64,000 nt of DNA from Gnetum montanum (taxonomy: Eukaryota > Streptophyta > Gnetopsida > Gnetales > Gnetaceae): positions 1 through 64,000 of the forward strand of contig MNCI01005332.1 in assembly GCA_015680685.1 (NCBI GenBank), given 5' to 3'. The position numbers and the translations under genes were made by a program. This document shows positions 57,501 through 64,000 of this stretch, in pieces. Under the pieces are notes generated by a model that saw nothing but the letters and a program-made list of their open reading frames with translations, was not told the origin of the DNA and ran no database searches. Each line of letters opens with the position of its first letter. Position 1 is the stretch's first letter.

Positions 57501-58512
57501 CTCGACTCGCTCCTTGTGGGAGAGTCAAAACATCAATGAAGACCTCTGGAAGAAGCTGCAAAGGTCAGAGAAGGAAAAGGTGTCTCTGGCCAAAGAGGTT
57601 AGAGACTTAAAATCACGATGTAAATTCCTGCAGGCGCGAGGAATAGATGAAGAGGACTAGCGTACGGCTATTATTGATTACGCTCGCTATTGGACCGCAG
57701 TTAGGAACAGCGTACAAACCAGTCGGGAATTGGTGGAGCAGAGGATGCAAATAGAGCTGTTAGCCCAGAAAAACTAGAACTAGAAGGATTTTTGCGCAAG
57801 TGTGCAAGAGTGGGGGTAGAACGAAAAAGATCATAAGCATCTGTATAAGCGAGAAAGTATCACTTATCATCAGCACTATCGAGATTCTGCCATCGAAGCT
57901 CAATCCTTGCAGGTATTCCTCGATTTCATTGGCACATCTAAGGCCTTTGAGAAGTTCCAGGAGCAGGTGATGGTAAGCGCATCCCGGGAAAGAGAAATTA
58001 CTTTTCCCGAGGACGAGACCACAGTCCCTACTTTCTTCCCTGAACCGCCCCGATGGACTAGCGTGGAGAAAGGGAAGGTGAAGGCTGGAACTAATCTGGG
58101 AAATGGAGTTTGGTCTGAATTAACTAAAGATGAAATTATGCAGCGCCTATGGGTCGGTTTAGATCAGCTCTCCTTTGCTATGGATGCAGGGCCATCGCGA
58201 GTAAGTTTAAGTGTTATTGAACTTAACTTTTCTGGTTTATCCTATCATGGCTTTTGCTTATGTATTCATTGTATATAGGTACAAGGAGTGGATGAAGAAG
58301 GCGGACGGGATGAGGAGCAAGTACAGGAAGAAGAGCGTAATGAGGCAAACCGTCCTCTTGGGGAGCCAGTGTTAGTAGAAGAAACCCGTGAAGATGACAT
58401 TCTTGATGAAGGAATACCCTCTAAAAGGGACGGCCCACTCGAGGATGATTTGTTAGGCTTAGAGGCGGACCTAAGGGATACGGGTGACAGTGGTACCAGG
58501 GGGGATGCCTAA
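54456..58512 (+). CDS. eight-exon antisense gene: FCP1/NIF-like HAD phosphatase with coiled coil, carried by element D
   Basis: Exons: 54456-54574, 54866-55315, 55403-55677, 55789-56837, 56922-57101, 57172-57300, 57383-58200, 58279-58512; all introns GT-AG, 70-290 bp. All joins keep frame except exon 3/4 (one base off). About 1,080 codons. N-terminus MAPKLRGKNAKLAK is basic. Residues about 40-250 resemble the FCP1 homology fold: KPILIVLDIVRVLC (motif I, second Asp lost), FLQFLLRNYSIIVWS (motif II), YHAYNTLFI..NPPGT (motif III). Exon 4 encodes an unrecognised globular part; exon 7 a charged coiled coil; exon 8 an acidic tail. Eight in-frame stops, seven of them TAG, and one frameshift near 54990, so this copy is decayed. 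The phosphatase call rests on motifs and could be wrong in detail; activity is unlikely. Confidence 0.75.
54866..55315 (+). CDS. antisense gene exon 2 (HAD-like core)
   Basis: Acceptor TTTTTGTATAG. Carries motif I-like KPILIVLDIVRVL, a frameshift near 54990, then LEFLQFLLRNYSIIVWSHLL, LPFLTDRAIDTSR, a TAG at 55206, and CYHAYNTLFIAHHVSTYF with QNPPGTVYYSG. Donor CAGGTAAGT is perfect. Confidence 0.75.
55403..55677 (+). CDS. antisense gene exon 3
   Basis: Acceptor GATATAG. NENGLVGNNDTLTWTETGIKE corresponds to the end of the FCP1-like domain, followed by a TAG (55515-55517), then FNIHEYPTRYVDSF and LPPFPLPFGP. Donor GTAAAG, phase 1. Confidence 0.7.
55789..56837 (+). CDS. antisense gene exon 4 (unrecognised globular region)
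   Basis: Long open frame: DTITISGHEANTLLFHYGD, VALVTKLREARLMHLFL, MRVNFDIDAQLFADLFGIP, IEEKSRRSIKCQEDLEEWL, IYPLFWARAFPKTL. A TGA (56540-56542) is followed in the same frame by IGESLSIMTRDLVAPRV and a basic region to donor GTAAGC. Entry is one base out of phase with exon 3. No family recognised; the general look is that of plant transposon-associated proteins. Confidence 0.75.
56922..57101 (+). CDS. antisense gene exon 5
   Basis: Acceptor GGCATGAACAG, phase 1. PMERLTPEIGAVILRC and acidic EEREEAENIDVL, donor GTAATC. The matching text in D-prime is interrupted by the insertion at 37560. Confidence 0.65.
57172..57300 (+). CDS. antisense gene exon 6
   Basis: Acceptor TATACTACAG, phase 1 on both sides. 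SMSAIVSKAWGEFPDKF and FMEGVVSDMIKCLERV, an amphipathic helix. D-prime has the matching LMLEGLMEDMERKL at about 40900. Confidence 0.7.
57383..58200 (+). CDS. antisense gene exon 7 (coiled coil)
   Basis: Acceptor TTGTTATCAG. RARLRWDPTEPIDLD, then a charged helix LWKKLQRSEKEKVSLAKEV. Four in-frame TAG stops lie between about 57658 and 57820, with otherwise continuous reading through FLDFIGTSKAFEKFQEQV and PTFFPEPPRW to donor GTAAGT (58201), phase 0. Confidence 0.7.
58279..58512 (+). CDS. antisense gene exon 8 (acidic tail)
   Basis: Acceptor TGTATATAG. VQGVDEEGGRDEEQVQEEER, LVEETREDDILDEG and DLLGLEADLRDTGD, stop TAA 58510-58512. Very Glu/Asp-rich. Confidence 0.7.
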   Translation, partial: VQGVDEEGGRDEEQVQEEERNEANRPLGEPVLVEETREDDILDEGIPSKRDGPLEDDLLGLEADLRDTGDSGTRGDA

Positions 58513-59076
58513 TTGTGATTTACGCATGATTTTATTGATGAAATTGAACAATGGCTATATGAATGTTGGCAAGATTAATCATGAGATTTTCTGTATGATT
58601 TTAAATTTTATTTATTTTTTTAGTTTTATGTTTTTATTTATGCAAAGCGTAAGCAGAGTTGTTAAAAACTTTGGATAGGTTGTGTTGTTGTAGAATGGGA
58701 TTTCTAGTTTAAGGTCATCGTGGGCCATCACGTAGCGTTTGCGTAAGATACAAGCAGATTAGCTAGTTTTAGGCCATTGCGGGCCTTCGCTAGTTTAAGG
58801 CCATTGCAGGCCATCACTAGTTTTAGGCTGTTGCAGGCTATCTGCGTAAGTCTGGAAGTGTAATTGATAAAAATGTACGTATCTGTGTAATTGTGCTAGT
58901 ATGACTAATAGAGATCAAGGAGCGTAAATAGCGTAAAATATGGAAAATGTAAATGGCATAATGGATAGAAAGCGTAAATATGTATGTATATATTAAAGAA
59001 AACTGACAATTCGATTTGATAAGCATAAACGGAAAACTAGTAAGAAATGTAACAATGCGAGTAAATACAATTGAGA
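58513..59076. other. 3' flank of antisense gene, up to gag-pro stop
   Basis: Contains the repeat block at 58690-58850, AT-rich sequence with GCGTAA words (58918-58980), and gaaaactgacaa at 58997, complementary to 53959-53970. No other gene seen. Confidence 0.5.
58690..58850. repeat. short tandem repeats after antisense gene
   Basis: Four or five copies of ctagttttaggccattgcgg with variants. The unit resembles ccagttttacgtcatagcgg at 49987-50461 in length and layout, in the same orientation. Confidence 0.7.
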
Positions 59077-62000
59077 TTAATCGCTAGCCCGCAATTGTTC
59101 CTTGATGGCCTTTACGTTCAGTGATACATAAGGGCAGGGAGATTTGTGACTTGACTCTTCCATACCATGTTCCTGAAATGGTAGGTCGACCTAGGCCAGG
59201 CTGTCATCTTTCGTTTTGGCTTGTTCAGGAGATCGGACATGAGTTTGATCTTCAGGCATCTCGATCTCCAAACCCCGTTCCTCCTCTATGTTGTTGACAG
59301 TCCTAGGAGTTATTTCATCACCGTGTATTACTACTTCTCCCCCTGCGTAAGGAAGGTGTATCTCTTGATGTATTGGTGATGAAACTACCCTCAGTTGGAC
59401 TAGCCAGGAACTCCCTAGAATCAGGTTGAAGCCGGGCATCTCCTTGACAACGAGAAATGTGGCGTCTGTTGGGAATTGATCCCCTGCCACAAATTTGATA
59501 CGCATTGTCCCCTTGACTTGCACCCATGCCCCGTTGAACGACTTTAGGCACGATGTCATTGTAGGACTAATCTAGTCAACCAGGCCCAACTTATCCACTA
59601 TAGGATAAGGGATGACATTTGCAGCCACGCCATCGTCAACGTGCACCCTCCGAATCTGACATTGACCAACCTGGATGGTGATAAACATGGATTCTGTCGT
59701 TACTCGACCTTTCTCTCGATCATCTTTGATGGATTTATCGTGAAAGGTCAAAGGGGTTGGTTTAGGTTGCTCAGCGGCGAGACCATAGCCTCACGGTGTT
59801 TTTGAGATGTCATAAGTAGGTCATAGAGGCTCAACGTTGTATTCTTCTATTTTAGAGCCTATTTGACTTGCGTGAATGTGTCGAGGAGGTCCCGTTCTTA
59901 GCTGGGTTGCTTATCCCCTCTGTCTTCTTCCATTCGTCCTAAAAGATGAATCTCCCGAGGTAGAACAACGTCAGTTGGAGGGTTGTTTTTCCTCCTGCCA
60001 AGGGGAGGTGGCTGTGTTTTTGTACCCTTGTCTTGCCCATAAGGTGTAGGCGCAGGGACAGAGGCCAGGGGCCTGGGCTTAGTGAAGCCTAGCATGTAGT
60101 GGTTTTTGGTGGCATTAATGGACACATCTTCTTCCATTTGTTTATTAGGTGGCGATTGATGTTTTTGGTTAGAGGCTTGCTCCTACGTAAAAGGAGCAGC
60201 TAGTGGTTTCGGTACTCTGAGGATGAAAGGCACCTTAGGAGTAGGCGCGGATGTGGCCACGGCTTTACTGTTAATGTAAGGCTGAGTTGAATCTGGAGAA
60301 GGCGCTCGAATAACAAAGGGCAGCCTCGAGACGTTACTAGCTGCTGGTGAAAAGCTTGTCCCCTGGGGTGAACTGGTAGGTACACGTAAAACAAAAGGTT
60401 GTTTAGGCGGTACCTTCCCTTCACCATCTGTACTTACCACGTTGATTGTGTACGGTGCGTTATTTGCGTTTAACGGATTCTTGTACACATGCAACGCCTG
60501 GTTTTCGGGACGTGTTGGACAATTGCCGTCTAGTTTTAGAGAACCATCATCGATCATGCGTTGAATGTCATCTTTCAACGCCTAGTAGTAATCAGTGTCA
60601 TGACCACACAATTGATGGTAGTCATAAAAACGGTTCAGCCTAAAAGACCTCGGAACTGGTGGTTCATTGGGTAGGGCTAAAGAAGGATTCTTTAGGAATT
60701 CACAATGATGCTTGTGACACTTCAGAGCTTCTTCGGATTCCTTCTTATTCTGAATGTATCCTGCGCCCAATAATTGTTTCAACAGTTCCGAATATTTTAT
60801 AAGCAGGGCTGTATACTTTGAGCGATCTTTACGCTCAAAGTTTGGCTTTGGCTGGGGGGGCTTTTCAGGGGCAGATGTGTCTTGGCTGGTGCTGCTTGCA
60901 CTAGCCGTGGTCTTTGGAGATGCCGTGGGTGCCTTCTTGTTCTTATTTTTAGTGCCCTCAGCCAGCGCAGCTACCATCATTGTTGTTACTTTACCCTTGT
61001 CCTTACCCTTATTGTTAGCGTTCTTATAGGCCACATACGTTGGGTCTTTGCTAGCCTCTACAGGATCTTGGATGCTCTTAGTCTGGGCAAAAGCCTGACT
61101 CAAGGAGCGAGGGGTAAGGTAGTATAGCTTAGACTTGATGAAGTTGTTAACTGCTCCTTTGAAAATGGCCAACAAATGGGCTTCCGCGATTGGCTCACGG
61201 ATTTCGTTCAAAGTAGCACTCCATTGCTGTATAAACTTTTAGACTGGCTCAAGCGGGTCTTGCTTCACTCCCATAAGTTCGTCTAGCGTGACTTCAGGCT
61301 TTAAAATGTACTTAAAGTGAGTCAAAAATTGTGTTAGGAGCTCTTCCAAGGTTAAGATGGAAGAGCGAGGGAGTGCTCGATACCAATCCAAAGCTTTCCC
61401 TGCTAGAGACATTGCAAAGACACGGATGATCATATGAGGCCATTGATGTAACAATAAGGATTTAGACCTGAAGGTAACCAGGTGAGCATTAGGATCTCCT
61501 TCCCCATTATATTTAGTAAAATGGGGTAACGACATTCTCGGGGGCAACAACAGCATAGGAACTGTTGGACTGATGGGATCATCCTGATAGAAATCCATGA
61601 TTTGTATGGTATCAGAGCCAGCAGCTTTAAGGCACTTAACCTCCTCAGTGAGGGTTTGAATAAGTCTGATGTAGGTTGGTTGATGCAGAAGTCTGCGTAT
61701 AGGAGCAGTGGGTTGAACTGAAAAAGCAATGCCAGGCAGTGGAAATGGAGGGATGGCTTGGCCGGCAGGCGACGTAGTGGGGATCCCTGCGAACGGAGCT
61801 GCCTGCGAAGACCACCACCCACCATGTTGAGCAGAGAAATTGGCCACCGCTGACTGTGTAGGATGGAAATTATAAGGATATTGTGTGTTTATTTGTGGGA
61901 CATGCATGGCAGGTGCGGCTAAGGGTTGCGCACCGTATAGCATAGATTGATTATGTGAAACAGGCGGGATCCATTGACCAACTATGGGTTGTTGAACGGA

Positions 62001-62789
62001 TAACTGCGATTGAACAGTGTTTGTGATATGCTGCCTTGCAATGGATTGCACTGGATTTTGCATCGGGCAGGTCATAGGTGTGGTCTAAGGTTGCACATGG
62101 GGAATGAAATGAGGTCCGGTAGACGCAGGTACCATCGACGGAATACTGATTACACGTGATGATGAGACTGCCCCCATGCTATTTTGGGATGGTATTTGCA
62201 CTTGCAAGATGGATGATTGCGTGGTGGCCTGCAGGTTAACAGGGATGTGGGCTTGGACGCTCATGGCTTGATTGAGATGGGCGGCTTCTCTGGTGAGAGG
62301 AAAGAGGGGATTTATGTATGTATGGGGGCTAAGAGTATGATATGAATCCGCGTGTTTAGACTGGTCTGCGAATTCATCTTCCTCTTCCTCTCCATTCTGA
62401 GGTTCTAGCATAGACCGTGTAGCCTGACTCCTAGCCATAACCAGTTGGGTCAGGAGTTCATGATAATGTTCAGTCAGGGGGATAATGTCATAGGCGGTAG
62501 GGGTGAAATCCTGACCCCCTCTGTGGATCAGCTCATAGTTTCGCTTTGCCTCCATCTCGGCTCGGCTAAGAGCAAGCTTTGCTTGGATCTTGACGTAAAT
62601 GAAATTATATTCTTCAGGAGTCACGACGGTGAATATAGGATCTTTACCCTGTAATCTCAATGAACGACGTGACGATCCCTGAGGTCCTATTATACCAGAA
62701 GCTAGTTTGGTGGTAACGATAGGGTTTACGGATGTGGCACCCGAGTCGGTGGTCATCATGACAGCTATGGTTGCGTATGCAGAATCCAT
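59077..62789 (-). pseudogene. gag-pro of element D, long frame with in-frame stops
   Basis: Read from ATG 62789 (MDSAYATIAV) to TAA 59079-59077. N-terminal part is Ser/Pro/Gln-rich. The capsid domain at about 61560-61240 has SLPHFTKYNGEGDPNAHLV, FAMSLAGKALDWYRALP and LLTQFLTHF. A basic linker follows, then FYDYHQLCGHDTDYY (knuckle-like) and LKDDIQRMIDDGSL. The protease has HVDDGVAANVIPYPIV (59625-59590; family usually DSG or DGG) and FNLILGSSWL. In-frame stops at 62084, 61238, 60581, 60182 and 59897 and several around 59860 and 59190 are TAG or TAA; several stand at likely Gln positions (for example YY*ALKDDI). Otherwise the frame is maintained over about 3.7 kb, so decay is recent. Confidence 0.8.
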
Positions 62790-63040
62790 TGCTCAAATAG
62801 ATTAATGACAACAAGAGACAGGATCTAAAAGGCAACGGCCAAAGAAGATCACGATTAGGCTTTTTACCCTATAGGATTCCAAAGGAATCATTACTGTGAC
62901 TGATCTACACCTCACGATTTTTCATAAACTTCCCTAGAGGTATTACGTTTATGTTTTTAGAGACGCAGGTATAGATCGCTTACAAGGCTACCCGTAAAAA
63001 TATGAATTAGAGCCTAGCCCTCCTTCTAGCCCCAGAAAAC
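62790..63040 (-). other. leader of element D between 5' LTR and gag
   Basis: About 250 bases. The PBS should lie at its right end: the minus strand next to the LTR reads TTCTGGGGCTAGAAGGAGGG, and TGGGGCTAGAAGG is a possible PBS start, but I cannot assign a tRNA. Confidence 0.45.
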
Positions 63041-64000
63041 TATAACGACGAAAAACATCGATCGCTGGAAAATACCAAACGAAAATCCGTGTACACAGTC
63101 TTAACCACGGATCCGTGCGAGGGCCGTGCTGGAGAAAACGAATCCGCGGTGCCCTGACGGTCTTGTCGATCAAACAGGGACTTACTCAATTAGTAAATTG
63201 ATGAATATTATAGATATTCCGCGAAATAATTTGATTCAATGAATCATAAAAGGAGTAGAAAATGATGTAAACAGATTGAAATAACGACACTGTCCACGCG
63301 ACAAGGAGGATCGGATTTAAGAAAAATGCGCAATTCCAAGATCTATATTTTGACCCGAAGACTGAGTATATTGTATACAAAGTTCCGATGGAAAACTCCG
63401 CCTATCTTGTGCTAAGCATACACAAAATAACAAGAAAACTATTCAACAAGGAGTACAGAATGAAGCTCGGTCTACCTCGTAAGCCAAAGATGGAATGCAA
63501 GGAAGGTCAAGTCTGAATGTCTATCGATCAACTGTTTCTGATCAATAGATCTTGCCAACCGCACTAGACGATCTCTCGATCTCTGATCTGCTCTCTTTGC
63601 CTTCGGTAGTCTCNGGCTATGTCGCATCACGTTTTTTTTGGAAAAAAGTGGCTAAGTACGCTGTCAACCACTTCCGTTGAAGCCGCTTTGTATTTATGCA
63701 CACTATGCACAATACGCTCATCAGCGTATCGTGCGTGTGGATGGCAGGCACGTATTGGGTACTGTTTTAGCCGGCTTTACGCTGTATTACACTTGTTTAT
63801 GCTGCGTCGCGTAGCAGAGCGTAATAGAGCATGGGAGTAGTTGATTCAAGATGTTTTACGCTCACTTACGCTGCAAAGCATGATAGAGCGTAAAAATGGT
63901 CAACTTTACAATAAATTACGCTTGTCTACGCTACATAGCGTAATAAGCGTAAAACGACCAATCTGCAAAAAAAAGGAGGAAATCAATCTGCTGCGCTTCC
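63041..64000 (-). repeat. 5' LTR of element D, incomplete at window end
   Basis: Aligns with 47207-48440. Terminal TG is TA here. About 267 bases present in the other copy (roughly 47781-48047) are missing around the N at 63614, either a deletion or an assembly join. Confidence 0.85.

Larger units (their letters stand above)
47207..64000 (-). mobile_element. Tat-type Ty3/gypsy retrotransposon D with antisense gene (5' LTR cut by window)
   Basis: Minus-strand order from the right: 5' LTR (64000-63041, outer end beyond the window), leader (63040-62790), gag-pro (62789-59077), a 5.1-kb interval holding a plus-strand eight-exon gene (54456-58512), RT (53957-52803), RNase H plus second archaeal-type RNase H (52800-51780), integrase (51775-50505), a minisatellite and non-coding tail, and the 3' LTR (about 49165-47207). 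The double RNase H is diagnostic for the Tat lineage. LTRs differ at about 25 positions over the first 420 bp (by eye), far fewer than in element 2. Genes are long but contain in-frame stops. It inserted into element 3. Confidence 0.9.

Overview
This window reads as nuclear DNA of a seed plant. A plant-type, multi-exon laccase gene is almost the only host locus, and nearly everything else is LTR retrotransposon (Ty3/gypsy of the Athila and Tat types, plus Ty1/copia), nested and mostly decayed. The AT-rich background, very old elements, long LTRs and poor assembly fit a gymnosperm best, but the sequence alone does not fix the species. Nine single-N joins and one 698-base N run mark assembly problems.

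Layout. 1-5647: Athila-type element 1 on the minus strand (part of integrase, RT, protease, gag, PBS, 5' LTR), cut by the window edge. 5648-8836: minus-strand copia element, interrupted inside its RT by element 1. 9234-14346: minus-strand laccase gene with five recognisable coding blocks, a frameshift and a doubtful splice donor. 14347-16914: intergenic DNA with short repeats and a 417-bp tandem duplication next to the gap (16915-17612). 17613-27488: Athila-type element 2 on the minus strand, with both LTRs. 27489-43300: a very old minus-strand Tat-type element (D-prime). It is broken by element 2, by a 3.3-kb solo LTR with a 5-bp target duplication (29103-32379) and by another insertion starting near 37560. 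43640-44220: plus-strand gypsy integrase scrap. 44256-47206: Athila-type element 3 on the plus strand, cut by the next element. 47207-64000: a much younger minus-strand Tat-type element (D) with left LTR, integrase, double RNase H, RT, gag-pro and the start of its other LTR.

The most interesting content is in element D. Between gag-pro and RT, on the opposite strand, lies an eight-exon gene (54456-58512) with GT-AG introns. Seven splice junctions were checked and six keep the reading frame. It has a divergent FCP1/NIF-like HAD phosphatase domain at its N-terminus, an unrecognised globular middle, a coiled-coil region and an acidic tail. The decayed D-prime element has matching pieces in the same order, strand and place (34.6-42.1 kb, between its RT and protease). 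The gene was therefore already part of this retrotransposon lineage before the two copies separated. Most in-frame stops in D are TAG, several at positions where the family has Gln, as expected from deamination of methylated CAG sites.

No RNA genes or CRISPR arrays were seen. One laccase intron carries a possible tRNA-derived SINE head.
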